Source: Oleiagrimonas sp964608595 (GTDB taxonomy: Bacteria; Pseudomonadota; Gammaproteobacteria; Xanthomonadales; Rhodanobacteraceae). Taken from it: a DNA stretch of 64,000 nt. Position numbers and translations under genes: made by a program. Shown piece after piece: positions 17,274-26,360 of this stretch (positions are counted from its first letter, which is position 1; every line of letters starts with the position of its first letter). The notes beneath the pieces are model-generated. The model did no database searches. It saw only the letters and a program-made list of their open reading frames with translations, and was not told where the DNA came from. The stretch covers positions 4,663 to 68,662 of the forward strand of contig CAZSOU010000003.1 in the NCBI GenBank assembly GCA_964608595.1. Reading direction: 5' to 3'.

Positions 17274-17999
17274 ATGGGTCGTGGTCCTACCGTCGCCGGC
17301 CGCAAGAGCGCCGAAGATGCCAAGCGCGGCAAGATTTTCACCAAACTGATTCGCGAAATCACTGTCGCCACGCGCCAGGGGGTGCCTGATCCGGACAACA
17401 ACGGGCGCCTGCGTTCGGCCGTGGACAAGGCGCTGGCCGCCAACATGCCCAAGGACACCATCGACCGCGCCATCAAACGTGGCTCGGGCGCCGATGGCGG
17501 CGCCGACATGCAGGAGCTGCGTTATGAGGGTTATGGTCCGGCCGGTGTGGCCCTGATCATCGAATGCTTTACCGACAACCCCAACCGCAGCGTGGCCGAC
17601 GTGCGCCACCTGCTCGATCGTCACGGCGGCAATCTGGGTACCAGCGGCTCGGTGGCCTTCCAGTTCCAGCGGCTGGGCGAGTTGACCTTCGAAACGCACG
17701 GTGATGAAGCCGCCGAAGAAAAGGTGCTGGAAGCGGCCCTGGAAGCGGGTGCCGACGATGTGGTCAACGAAAACGGCGAAAGCGTGGTGCTGTGCGCGCC
17801 GGAAAATTTCGAGTCGGTGCAGCAGACGATTCACGATGCCGGTCTGGAGTCGCTTCATGGCGGTGTCGGCATGCGCCCGGACAACCGTATCGAAGTTGCC
17901 GACGACGAAGCCCGCGAAACCCTGCTCGATCTTCTGGACAAACTGAATGAGCTGGATGACGTGAGCGAGGTGTACCACAACGCCTTGTTGCCGGAATGA
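17274..17999 (+). CDS. yebC: YebC/PmpR family protein (TACO1-like)
   Basis: The 241-residue protein begins MGRGPTVAGRKSAEDAKRGKIF, with FTKLIREITVATRQG and the EGYGPAGVALIIECFTDN core, all diagnostic of the YebC/TACO1 family. Long annotated as a DNA-binding regulator; the mitochondrial homologue and recent bacterial work point to a role in translating difficult, proline-rich stretches. It precedes ruvC, its usual neighbour in gammaproteobacteria. Confidence 0.95.
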   Translation: MGRGPTVAGRKSAEDAKRGKIFTKLIREITVATRQGVPDPDNNGRLRSAVDKALAANMPKDTIDRAIKRGSGADGGADMQELRYEGYGPAGVALIIECFTDNPNRSVADVRHLLDRHGGNLGTSGSVAFQFQRLGELTFETHGDEAAEEKVLEAALEAGADDVVNENGESVVLCAPENFESVQQTIHDAGLESLHGGVGMRPDNRIEVADDEARETLLDLLDKLNELDDVSEVYHNALLPE

Positions 18000-18075
18000 G
18001 GCCGGGACGCGGTTTGACACCGGGCACTGCGGCTTCGCAACGGCTGTGGTGCGTGGGCGACCTGCAGGTTGGTTC

Positions 18076-18654
18076 ATGAGCGTCGCAGCGTCCTCCGGGC
18101 CCCGGGTCCCGAGTTCCGGGTCTTGCGGCGCACGAATCCTCGGCATCGACCCCGGCAGCCGCCACACCGGGGTCGGCGTCATCGACGTTGATGCGCGCGG
18201 CAAGCTCACCCACGTTTTTCACGCCGCCTTGACGGTCGGCAACGAAGCCACGTTTCCATTGCGGCTGAAGCGCATTTTTGACGAGGTGTGTGCCATCATC
18301 GACACCCACCAGCCGAGCGAATGCGGTATCGAGCGTGTTTTCATGGCGCGCAATGCCGACTCGGCGCTGAAACTGGGGCAGGCGCGCGGCGCTGCCATTT
18401 GCGCTGCCGTCAGCCGGGGAGTCGAGGTGCACGAATACGCGGCAACCGAAGTAAAGCAGTCAGTGGTCGGCGGCGGCCGTGCCGACAAGACGCAGGTACA
18501 ACACATGGTCGGCATTCTGCTGGGGCTGTCCGGACCGCTGCAGGCAGATGCCGCCGATGCACTGGGCATCGCCATCACGCATGCACACATGCGCATGGGC
18601 ACGGCGCGACTCGGCTTGTTGCCCAAACGCTCATCCTGGAGACGTCACCGATGA
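18076..18654 (+). CDS. ruvC: Holliday junction resolvase RuvC
   Basis: Homodimeric nuclease that cleaves Holliday junctions symmetrically. Using ATG 18076 it has 192 residues with four catalytic acids: Asp25 (GIDPGSRHTG), Glu86 (GIERVF), Asp158 and Asp161 (DAADALGIA). The N-terminus before ILGID is about 20 residues longer than in E. coli (MSVAASSGPRVPSSGS), a Ser/Pro-rich leader; an even earlier ATG at 18046 is less likely. The stop overlaps the ruvA ATG. Confidence 0.95.
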   Translation: MSVAASSGPRVPSSGSCGARILGIDPGSRHTGVGVIDVDARGKLTHVFHAALTVGNEATFPLRLKRIFDEVCAIIDTHQPSECGIERVFMARNADSALKLGQARGAAICAAVSRGVEVHEYAATEVKQSVVGGGRADKTQVQHMVGILLGLSGPLQADAADALGIAITHAHMRMGTARLGLLPKRSSWRRHR

Positions 18655-19250
18655 TTGGTCGATTGCGTGGCACCTTGTTGTCCCGGCAGCCACCATGGTT
18701 GCTGGTGGAAGTCGGCGGCGTGGGCTACGAGCTCGAAGTGCCCATGTCCACGATTTACGATCTGCCAGCGACGGGGGCCGAGATCGTGTTGCTGACGCAT
18801 CACGTGGTTCGCGACGACTCCATGGTCTTGTACGGCTTCGGCAGCGAGTCCGAGCGCCAGTTGTTTCGGCAGCTGCTGAAAGTCAGCGGTATCGGTGCCA
18901 AGATCGCCTTGGCGGTGTTGTCGGGAGCCTCCGCCGACGAATTTTCACGCCTGGTGCATGCCGGTGACATCCAGGCATTGACGCGTATCCCCGGCATCGG
19001 CAAGAAAACCGCCGAGCGCATCGTGGTCGAATTGCGTGATCGCATCGAAGCACCGGGAGCCGTTCCCGCCAGCGGACTGAAAGCCGGCAGTGCGGCGCCG
19101 CGTGATGCTCGCGGCGAAGCGGAAGTGGCGCTGCAGCAATTGGGTTACAAGCCCGCCGAAGCCGCACGCCTCACGGGCAAGGCCGCCGCCGATGGCGACG
19201 ACGCCGAAACCATCATTCGCAAGTCCCTGCGCGTTGCTCTGGGCGGCTGA
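18651..19250 (+). CDS. ruvA: Holliday junction branch migration protein RuvA
   Basis: Tetrameric junction-binding protein that positions RuvB motors. It has 199 residues starting MIGRLRGTLL, with the OB-fold domain, paired helix-hairpin-helix motifs (VSGIGAKIALAVLSG and IPGIGKKTAERIVVELRD) and the C-terminal RuvB-contacting helix bundle (EVALQQLGYKPAEA). Start overlaps the ruvC stop (ATGA). Confidence 0.97.
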   Translation: MIGRLRGTLLSRQPPWLLVEVGGVGYELEVPMSTIYDLPATGAEIVLLTHHVVRDDSMVLYGFGSESERQLFRQLLKVSGIGAKIALAVLSGASADEFSRLVHAGDIQALTRIPGIGKKTAERIVVELRDRIEAPGAVPASGLKAGSAAPRDARGEAEVALQQLGYKPAEAARLTGKAAADGDDAETIIRKSLRVALGG

Positions 19251-19271
19251 GCCGGATATCGGGAGTATTTC

Positions 19272-21185
19272 ATGCGTGACGATTCGGCGCCCGCACCGGC
19301 GCCCGACAACGAACAAGCCGCTCACGGCAGTCGCCGTGCGTTGGCTCTGGGCGCCATCGGCGTGGTGTTCGGTGATCTGGGCACCAGTCCGCTTTACACG
19401 TTGAAAGAAGCCTTCGGTGGCCTGCACGCCATGGAAGTGACCGAAGTCAACGTCCTTGGCGTGATTTCCCTGCTGACCTGGACGTTGGTGATGGTGGTGG
19501 CGGTCAAGTACGTCAGCTTCATCATGCGCGCCGACAACCGCGGGGAGGGCGGCATCATGGCGATGATGGCGCTGGCCCAACGCAGCGCGCGCAATTCGCC
19601 GCGTCTGCGGCGTTTCGTGGTGCTGGCCGCCGTGTTGGGTGCCGCACTTTTCTATGGCGACGGCGTGATCACGCCGTCGATCACCGTGCTGTCGTCCATC
19701 GAAGGCCTGGAAGTGGCGACTACCGGGCTGGATCATTACGTGGTGCCGTTGTCGGTGATCGTTTTGGTGGCGCTGTTCTGGGTGCAAAAACACGGTACCG
19801 GCAAGGTCGGCAAGGTTTTCGGTCCGATCATGACGCTCTGGTTCGTGTCCCTGGGCCTGATCGGCGTGTGGGGCATCATCCAGCACCCGACGGTGTTGCG
19901 GGCGCTCAATCCGTGGTTTGCGGTGGAGTTCTTCGTGCAGCATCACTGGGGCGGCTTCGTGGTGCTGGGCGCCGTGGTGTTGTGTGTGACCGGCGCCGAG
20001 GCGCTTTATACCGACATGGGGCATTTCGGCCGCTCGCCGATTCGCATCGGCTGGTTCGCTTTCGTCATGCCCGGTTTGTTGCTCAATTATTTCGGTCAGG
20101 CCGCGAACTTGCTGGCCGATCCCAAGGCGGCCGTCAATCCGTTCTATCACGCGGTTCCCGACTGGGCGCTTTATCCGATGATCGTTCTGGCCACGATGGC
20201 GGCCGTGATCGCATCGCAAGCGGTGATTTCCGGCGCGTTTTCGATCACCCGGCAGGCCATCCAGCTCGGTTTTCTGCCGCGCATGCAGATCGTGCATACC
20301 TCGCCCGATGCCATCGGCCAGATTTTTCTGCCCTGGATCAACCGCATGCTGCTGGTGGCCGTGGTACTGGTGGTGATCGGCTTCGGGTCGTCCAATGCTC
20401 TGGCCGGTGCCTACGGCATCGCCGTGACCGGCACGATGGCGATCGACACCATGCTGTTTCTGGTGGTGGCGCGTTTGATGTGGAAATGGAGCGTCTGGCG
20501 CGTGGCCATTGCCGGTATCGTCTTTTTGACCATCGACTTGAGTTTCTTCGGCGCCAATACCCTGAAGGTTCCCGATGGCGGCTGGTTGCCGTTGCTGCTT
20601 GGTGGCGCCGTTTTCACCGTGCTGGTCACCTGGCGTCGCGGTCGCGAATTGTTGATGCGCGGCATCATGCATTCCGACGGTCTGTCGCTGGAGGCGTTCA
20701 TCGCCAGCATCAGTGAACACCCGCCGCACCGGGTGCCGGGAACGGCCGTGTTTTTCACCGCCAACCAGAAAACCGTACCGCATGCCTTGCTGCACAACCT
20801 CAAGCACAACAAGGTGCTGCACGAGCGCAACGTGATGCTCACGGTCGACACGCTGGAAACGCCCATCGCCGATGCCGACGAGCGTATTGAAATCACCGAG
20901 CTGAAAAGCGAGTTCTATCTGGTGAAGTTGCGTTTCGGTTTTGCCGAAGACCCGAATGTGCCGCTGGCGTTGTCGCACTGTGCACGCCAGGGTCTGACGT
21001 TCGACATGATGGACACGACGTTTTTCCTGTCGCGCGAAACCGTGGTCGCGACCGAACGTCCGGGCATGGCGCTGTGGCGCGACAAGCTGTTCGCGTTCAT
21101 GACGCGCAATGCGTTGCCGGCCACGGCCTTTTTCCAGATACCCGGCAATCGACTGATCGAGCTGGGCGCGCAGGTGGAGATCTGA
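19272..21185 (+). CDS. kup: Low-affinity potassium uptake protein Kup
   Basis: K+/H+ symporter of the KUP/HAK/KT family, inner membrane. The 637 residues open with the family hallmark ALGAIGVVFGDLGTSPLYT, followed by about 12 hydrophobic segments and a soluble C-terminal domain (about 480-637). GDGVITPSITVLSSIEG is typical. The gene splits the ruv operon, 21 bases after ruvA and 66 before ruvB. I know of a similar order in Xanthomonadales genomes, from general knowledge only. Confidence 0.96.
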   Translation: MRDDSAPAPAPDNEQAAHGSRRALALGAIGVVFGDLGTSPLYTLKEAFGGLHAMEVTEVNVLGVISLLTWTLVMVVAVKYVSFIMRADNRGEGGIMAMMALAQRSARNSPRLRRFVVLAAVLGAALFYGDGVITPSITVLSSIEGLEVATTGLDHYVVPLSVIVLVALFWVQKHGTGKVGKVFGPIMTLWFVSLGLIGVWGIIQHPTVLRALNPWFAVEFFVQHHWGGFVVLGAVVLCVTGAEALYTDMGHFGRSPIRIGWFAFVMPGLLLNYFGQAANLLADPKAAVNPFYHAVPDWALYPMIVLATMAAVIASQAVISGAFSITRQAIQLGFLPRMQIVHTSPDAIGQIFLPWINRMLLVAVVLVVIGFGSSNALAGAYGIAVTGTMAIDTMLFLVVARLMWKWSVWRVAIAGIVFLTIDLSFFGANTLKVPDGGWLPLLLGGAVFTVLVTWRRGRELLMRGIMHSDGLSLEAFIASISEHPPHRVPGTAVFFTANQKTVPHALLHNLKHNKVLHERNVMLTVDTLETPIADADERIEITELKSEFYLVKLRFGFAEDPNVPLALSHCARQGLTFDMMDTTFFLSRETVVATERPGMALWRDKLFAFMTRNALPATAFFQIPGNRLIELGAQVEI

Positions 21186-21239
21186 AGGCTCGCGGTTCGG
21201 TCGGCGTATTGGCGTGTTTCGCGCACTCGTTCGTGACGG

Positions 21240-21245
21240 CATAAT
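21240..21245 (+). promoter_or_regulatory. Possible -10 box for a leaderless ruvB transcript
   Basis: CATAAT ends so that the predicted start of transcription falls on the A of the ruvB ATG (21252). No good -35 is visible. It would allow ruvB expression independent of kup. Confidence 0.3.
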
Positions 21246-21251
21246 GGGCAC

Positions 21252-22304
21252 ATGACCGAACCGCGCGTAATCGCTCCCGCCGCCACTGCCGACGAAGAAG
21301 CGTTGGAGGCTTCCATCCGCCCGCAAAAGCTGGACGAGTATCTTGGTCAGCAAGCGGTGCGCGAGCAGTTGGCGATCTACATCGAAGCGGCGCGGCGGCG
21401 CAGCAGTGCGCTGGACCATGTGTTGATTTTCGGCCCCCCGGGGCTGGGCAAGACCACGCTTTCGCACGTGATCGCCAATGAACTTGGCGTCAGCCTGCGC
21501 ACCACCTCCGGTCCGGTGCTGGAACGGGCGGGTGATCTGGCGGCGCTGTTGACCAACCTCGAACCCAACGACGTGTTGTTCGTGGACGAAATTCATCGTC
21601 TGTCGCCGGTGGTCGAAGAAGTGCTGTATCCGGCGATGGAGGACTTCCAGATCGACATCATGATCGGGGAGGGTCCGGCGGCACGCTCGATCAAGCTGGA
21701 TTTGCCGCCGTTCACCCTGATCGGTGCCACCACGCGTGCCGGCCTTTTGACGGGCCCGTTGCGCGATCGCTTCGGCATCATCCAGCGCCTGGCTTTCTAC
21801 AGCCCGGCAGAACTGTCCGCCATCGTGCGGCGTTCGGCGCGCATTCTCGGCATCGCGTGTGATGCCGAAGGTGCGGCGGAAATCGCACGCCGCGCCCGCG
21901 GCACGCCACGCATTGCCAACCGGCTGTTGCGCCGCGTGCGCGATTATGCCGAAGTCAAAAGCAGCGGCAACATCGACCGTGAAGCGGCCTGCGCGGCCAT
22001 GGACATGCTCAAGGTGGACAGCGAAGGGTTCGACGAACTGGATCGACGCCTGCTCGGCATCATCATCGAACATTTCGACGGCGGCCCGGTGGGGGTCGAC
22101 TCGCTTGCCGCCGCGCTCAGCGAAGATCGCGGCACGCTCGAGGACGTGGTCGAGCCGTATCTGATCCAGCAGGGCTTTCTTCTGCGCACCGCGCGGGGCC
22201 GCATGGCCAGTGCGCGCGCCTGGCGCCACCTCGGCTTGAACCCGCCGCCCAGACAGCCGCAACCATCGGACATGTTCGCTGCCGACGACGCCGAAACCGA
22301 GTGA
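21252..22304 (+). CDS. ruvB: Holliday junction branch migration DNA helicase RuvB
   Basis: AAA+ hexameric motor driving branch migration with RuvA. It has 350 residues, with Walker A GPPGLGKTT (Lys67), Walker B FVDEIHR, sensor I GATTRAG, arginine-finger segment RDRFGI, and a C-terminal winged helix (EPYLIQQGFLLRTARGR). No SD is obvious before the ATG, in line with the leaderless prediction. Confidence 0.97.
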   Translation: MTEPRVIAPAATADEEALEASIRPQKLDEYLGQQAVREQLAIYIEAARRRSSALDHVLIFGPPGLGKTTLSHVIANELGVSLRTTSGPVLERAGDLAALLTNLEPNDVLFVDEIHRLSPVVEEVLYPAMEDFQIDIMIGEGPAARSIKLDLPPFTLIGATTRAGLLTGPLRDRFGIIQRLAFYSPAELSAIVRRSARILGIACDAEGAAEIARRARGTPRIANRLLRRVRDYAEVKSSGNIDREAACAAMDMLKVDSEGFDELDRRLLGIIIEHFDGGPVGVDSLAAALSEDRGTLEDVVEPYLIQQGFLLRTARGRMASARAWRHLGLNPPPRQPQPSDMFAADDAETE

Positions 22305-22415
22305 GTGCGGCCCTGCGGCCTGCGCTCAGGACGAACGGACGCTGATCAGCATCCATGGTGCGGGTGACCATCATGCACGGTCTGGGTTAGTCTTTGCGAA
22401 TATTTTTTTGCGGGC

Positions 22416-22844
22416 ATGCCAATGCAGTCACCCCACAATGCCGATGACGATTTCACCTGGCGCCTGCGCGTCTACTGGGAGGACACTGATGCCGGTGGTG
22501 TGGTGTATCACGCCGGTTATTTGCGCTTCATGGAACGCGCGCGTTCCGAATGGCTGCGTGCGCGTGGGGTGGATCAATTGGCGCTGCGTGAATCCACGGG
22601 TCTGGGCTTCGTGGTGCGCGACATGCAGATCGACTTTCTGACCCCGGCGCGCCTGGACGATGAACTGGTGGTGTCGGTCGATGTCGAAACTGTGCGTCGT
22701 GCAAGCCTGACATTCATGCAAAATGTGCGACGCTATGGCGATTGCACCGATTTGGCGCGTGCTCGCGTGCGCGTGGCCTGTGTCGACATCGACCGCATGC
22801 GCCCGGCCCCTGTCCCCGACAACCTCATGGCAAGGATTTCCTGA
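22416..22844 (+). CDS. ybgC: Tol-Pal system-associated acyl-CoA thioesterase YbgC
   Basis: Hot-dog thioesterase of 142 residues. The start gives MPMQSPHNADDDFTWRLRVY. The conserved active-site stretch is YWEDTDAGGVVYHAGYLRFMERAR, quoted here in two parts: EDTDAGGVVYH (catalytic Asp) and YLRFMERAR. It is the first gene of the tol-pal cluster, and tolQ begins three bases after its stop. It is thought to act on acyl-CoA or acyl-ACP in phospholipid metabolism. Confidence 0.95.
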   Translation: MPMQSPHNADDDFTWRLRVYWEDTDAGGVVYHAGYLRFMERARSEWLRARGVDQLALRESTGLGFVVRDMQIDFLTPARLDDELVVSVDVETVRRASLTFMQNVRRYGDCTDLARARVRVACVDIDRMRPAPVPDNLMARIS

Positions 22845-22847
22845 CTG

Positions 22848-23534
22848 ATGAACGGCCATCTGAATATTCTCGAGCTGGTGCTTCATGCCAGTATCCCCGT
22901 CAAGCTGGTACTGCTGCTGTTGCTGGCTTTCTCGTTTTTGTCGTGGGTGATCATCATCCGCAAATTCGGCTTGTTGCGGCAGGAGATGGAAGCGGCCGAC
23001 ACGTTCGAAGAGCGGTTCTGGTCCGGTGGCGATCTGGCCGGTCTGTTTCGCGAAATCAACAGCCGCGACGATGACGCGCGGGGTCTAGAGACGGTGTTTG
23101 CTTCGGGTTTCCGCGAGTTTGCGCGGCAACGCCAACGCCGGGGTGGGGACACGCAGCACGTGCTTGATGCCAGTGAGCGCGCCATGCGCGTGTCGGCAAC
23201 GCGCGAAATCGAGCGCCTGGAACAGAATCTGGAATTTCTTGCCAACGTCGGCTCGATCAGTCCGTATATCGGTCTTTTCGGTACCGTATGGGGCATCATG
23301 GCGGCATTTCAGGGCCTGGGCGCCGTCAAGGAAGCCACGATCGCCATGGTCGCACCGGGTATTTCCGAGGCGCTGGTCGCGACTGCCATGGGTCTTTTTG
23401 CTGCCATTCCGGCGGTGTGGGCCTACAACCGTTATGCCACCAAGGTGGATCGCATCGCCACGCGCTCGGACAACTTCCAGGAAGAATTTTCGTCCATCCT
23501 GCAGCGTCAGCTCAACGCCGACGACAACGATTGA
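22848..23534 (+). CDS. tolQ: Tol-Pal system protein TolQ
   Basis: Inner-membrane proton-channel subunit of the Tol-Pal machine, homologous to ExbB and MotA. It has 228 residues with three membrane segments (about 15-38, 135-160, 170-192). The conserved region FLANVGSISPYIGLFGTVWG and TEALVATAMGL-like SEALVATAMGLFAAIPAV is clear. It energises constriction of the outer membrane at division. Confidence 0.97.
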   Translation: MNGHLNILELVLHASIPVKLVLLLLLAFSFLSWVIIIRKFGLLRQEMEAADTFEERFWSGGDLAGLFREINSRDDDARGLETVFASGFREFARQRQRRGGDTQHVLDASERAMRVSATREIERLEQNLEFLANVGSISPYIGLFGTVWGIMAAFQGLGAVKEATIAMVAPGISEALVATAMGLFAAIPAVWAYNRYATKVDRIATRSDNFQEEFSSILQRQLNADDND

Positions 23535-23546
23535 CGGAGGCAGGTC

Positions 23547-24008
23547 ATGCGCACATCGACCCGACCCAGACGTCGCCAACGTCGCCTCACGGCCGAGATC
23601 AACGTCGTGCCGTATATCGACGTGATGTTGGTGCTGTTGATCATTTTCATGGTGACCGCGCCGTTGCTGCACCTGGGCGTGGATATCCAGTTGCCGCAGG
23701 CCACGGCCAAATCGCTGCAGAACGACAACGAGCCGGTGCTGGTCAGCATCGACAAGGACGGCCAGTTGTACCTCACCCTGGGCAACGAGCCGCGCGAAGA
23801 GATTGATGCCGATGAGCTGGTGCGCAAGGTACACGCATTCGTCGACGTCAACCCCAAGGTATCGGTGCTGGTCGGCGGCGACAAACGCGTGGACTACGGG
23901 CGCATCTATCAGGCCATGGTGTTGCTGCAGCAGGCCGGCGTGCCACATGTGGGCCTGATGAGTCAGCCGGACACCGCGTCGGGTGCGCAAAATGATGGAT
24001 CAAAGTAG
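23547..24008 (+). CDS. tolR: Tol-Pal system protein TolR
   Basis: ExbD-family partner of TolQ, 153 residues. One N-terminal membrane helix carries the proton-path aspartate in VPYIDVMLVLLIIFMV; the periplasmic domain ends with RIYQAMVLLQQAGVPHVGL. Basic RRQRRLTAEIN precedes the helix, as usual. Overlaps the tolA start. Confidence 0.96.
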   Translation: MRTSTRPRRRQRRLTAEINVVPYIDVMLVLLIIFMVTAPLLHLGVDIQLPQATAKSLQNDNEPVLVSIDKDGQLYLTLGNEPREEIDADELVRKVHAFVDVNPKVSVLVGGDKRVDYGRIYQAMVLLQQAGVPHVGLMSQPDTASGAQNDGSK

Positions 24009-24948
24009 GCGCACGCCACGGGCGGTTTTGTGGTCGGCATTGCTGCACATCGGGTTGGCGGCATTCCTGCTGCTGACCACGCTTTCGTGCACCACCTGGG
24101 AGCATGTGTTCTCGGTGCTGCCGGTGCCCGAATCGTGGAATCCGGTGACTTGCCAACGGCCGGTGTCACTCAAGGGGCCGGTGATCGACGCGACACTGGT
24201 GGGTGTGACCGGCGCGCCGTTGCCGCCGCCGCCCGATATCAAGACCGAAACCGAAAAACCGTCCATCCCGCCCCCGAAACCGTCCAAACCGAAGGTCGAG
24301 CAGGAAAAGCCCGACGTGCCGAAACTCAAGACCTTGCCGGCGCCGCCCAAGCGGCCGGATACCAAGAACCAGCAGAAAGTGGTGGAAAAGGCCAAGGAGA
24401 AGGCGGAAAAGGCCAAACGGGCGCAGGAGGAAAAGCAGAAGCAGCAAAAAATGGCCGAACTGGAAGCCAGAAAACAGCGCGAAAAGCTGGAAGACATTTT
24501 CAAGCAACTGGATGAGGCCAAAAAAAGCAGCAAGCACGCCGACAAGCAAAGCAAGCTTGAAAAACAGAAGCTTGCGCAGTTGAAAGACCTCGCAAAAGCC
24601 AAGAAAAAAGCCGAACCGCAACCGGCCGGAGTCAAACAGGCCGACAAGGCGCGCAGTGGCAGCAACGGCACGTCCAATGACGCGTACAAGGCTGCCATTC
24701 AGAACGCGGTCACCCAAGCGTGGTTGCGTCCGGATAATATTCCAGAAGGTGCTGTCTGTCCGATTCATATTGATCAGATACCCGGCGGACAGGTTATCAG
24801 CGTGGTTATCGACCCGAGTTGTCCGTTTGATGCGGCGGCACGGCGCTCGGTAAAGAATGCGGTGCTTCGGGCCCAGCCCCTGCCTTACAAGGGGTTTGAA
24901 AAGTCGTTTCAGAGCGACATCACCCTCAACTTCAAGGTCAATAATTGA
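23992..24948 (+). CDS. tolA: Tol-Pal system protein TolA
   Basis: Periplasm-spanning link between TolQR and Pal/TolB. With ATG 23992 it has 318 residues (ATG 23995 and GTG 23983 are alternatives). A membrane helix lies at about 15-35. A Pro/Lys-rich segment and a long Lys/Glu/Ala/Gln helical domain (about 110-225) follow. The globular domain III contains YKAAIQNAVTQAWLRPDNI and ends LNFKVNN. It overlaps tolR by 17 bases. Confidence 0.95.
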   Translation: MMDQSRRTPRAVLWSALLHIGLAAFLLLTTLSCTTWEHVFSVLPVPESWNPVTCQRPVSLKGPVIDATLVGVTGAPLPPPPDIKTETEKPSIPPPKPSKPKVEQEKPDVPKLKTLPAPPKRPDTKNQQKVVEKAKEKAEKAKRAQEEKQKQQKMAELEARKQREKLEDIFKQLDEAKKSSKHADKQSKLEKQKLAQLKDLAKAKKKAEPQPAGVKQADKARSGSNGTSNDAYKAAIQNAVTQAWLRPDNIPEGAVCPIHIDQIPGGQVISVVIDPSCPFDAAARRSVKNAVLRAQPLPYKGFEKSFQSDITLNFKVNN

Positions 24949-24950
24949 GC

Positions 24951-26282
24951 ATGATGCATGGCATGAAAAAACATCCGGTCCTCGCGCTGTTGCTGCTGAC
25001 GTGTCTGGCGTTTTGCGGCATCGGTACGGCACAGGCGCAAGGGCTGAGCATCAATATCGTCAATGGCACGAAATCCGCCATCCCGATCGCGGTCGTGCCG
25101 TTTTCGGATCAGAACGCCGGTACGTCCCTGCCAACCAATGTTGCCCAGATCATCCACATGGATCTGGCCCGCTGCGGCAAGTTCCACGCGCTTGATCGCA
25201 ACGACATCGTGGCCTTTCCGCACCAGGGCGGCGACATCAAGTTCGCGGCCTGGAAGTTGTTGAAGCAGGATTACATCGTGGTCGGAAGCGTGACGCGTGC
25301 CGGCGACAACTACACAGTGAGTTTCGAGTTGTGGGACGTCAACAGCCAGAACAAACTGCTGGGCCAGTCCTACACCGCGCCGGCAGGCGATCTGCGTGGC
25401 GTGGCGCATCAAATCGCCGATGCGGTCTACGAGAAAATCATCGGCGAACCGGGTGCGTTCTTCACCCGTATCGCCTACATCACTTCGACCGGTACCGCAC
25501 CCAACCTGACCTATTCGCTGATCGTGGCCGACTCGGATGGCTACAACCCGCAAGTCGTCGTGCGCTCGCATGAAGCGCTGCTGTCGCCGAACTGGTCTCC
25601 CGATGGCAACGAGATCGCTTACGTGTCGTTTGAAAGCGGCAACTCCGCCATTTACATCCAGAACCTGAGCACGGGCGCACGGCGTCTGGTGTCCGGGCGC
25701 AAGGGCATCAATGGCGCGCCGGCATTTTCGCCCGATGGCAGCAAATTGGCCATGTCGCTGTCTTATCAGGGCAATCCGGAAATCTACGTCATGGATATTG
25801 CCTCGGGCACGACCACGCGCCTGACGCACAATTACGGGATCGATACCGAACCGGAATGGATGCCGGACGGCAACAGTATCGTGTTTACTTCCGACCGTGC
25901 CGGCAAACCGCAACTATATGAAATTCCGGCCAGTGGCGGTTCGCCCAAGCGGATTACCTTCAAGGGATCGTACAATTCCAACTCCTCGGTCGCCTACAAA
26001 GGGAAACAGATTGCGATGGTGCAAGGTAGCGGGAACGTGTATCGTATTGCCGTGATGGATCGCAGCCTGGGCGGACAGGAGCACTTCGTCTCACCCGGCA
26101 ACTTTGACGAGGATCCCAGTTTTGCACCGAATGGAAGCATGCTTTTGTACGCTGCAACGCAAGGTACCCGCGGCGTGCTTTATGCAGTGTCGTCGGACGG
26201 CAAGGTGCGTCAGCGACTCGTGTTGTCGCATGGCAGCGTCCGTTCGCCTGCATGGGGGCCATTCAGGCCGCACCAGAAGTAA
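24951..26282 (+). CDS. tolB: Tol-Pal system beta-propeller protein TolB
   Basis: Periplasmic six-bladed propeller that binds Pal and TolA. About 443 residues from ATG 24951; ATG 24954 or 24963 (MKKHPVLALLLLT) are equally plausible, the last giving a compact signal peptide ending AQAQG. After the N-terminal domain come repeats of the type SPDGNEIAY, SPDGSKLAM, MPDGNSIVF and APNGSMLLY. Starts a few bases after tolA. Confidence 0.96.
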   Translation: MMHGMKKHPVLALLLLTCLAFCGIGTAQAQGLSINIVNGTKSAIPIAVVPFSDQNAGTSLPTNVAQIIHMDLARCGKFHALDRNDIVAFPHQGGDIKFAAWKLLKQDYIVVGSVTRAGDNYTVSFELWDVNSQNKLLGQSYTAPAGDLRGVAHQIADAVYEKIIGEPGAFFTRIAYITSTGTAPNLTYSLIVADSDGYNPQVVVRSHEALLSPNWSPDGNEIAYVSFESGNSAIYIQNLSTGARRLVSGRKGINGAPAFSPDGSKLAMSLSYQGNPEIYVMDIASGTTTRLTHNYGIDTEPEWMPDGNSIVFTSDRAGKPQLYEIPASGGSPKRITFKGSYNSNSSVAYKGKQIAMVQGSGNVYRIAVMDRSLGGQEHFVSPGNFDEDPSFAPNGSMLLYAATQGTRGVLYAVSSDGKVRQRLVLSHGSVRSPAWGPFRPHQK

Positions 26283-26360
26283 TACAACAAGAAACACCCG
26301 CCGGTTCGCCGGTCATCAACCCGTTGATTTCGGACTTCCACACAGTTGAAGGAAAGAGCC

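Noticed and set aside
18945..22262. Open frame of 1105 codons on the minus strand across ruvA, kup and ruvB
   Set aside because: It lies fully antisense to three certain genes, its translation is rich in His, Arg, Gln and Gly as expected of a shadow frame in GC-rich DNA, and it has no recognisable domain.
23983..23991. GTG start for tolA
   Set aside because: ATG at 23992 is closer to the conserved N-terminus; the GTG adds only three residues.
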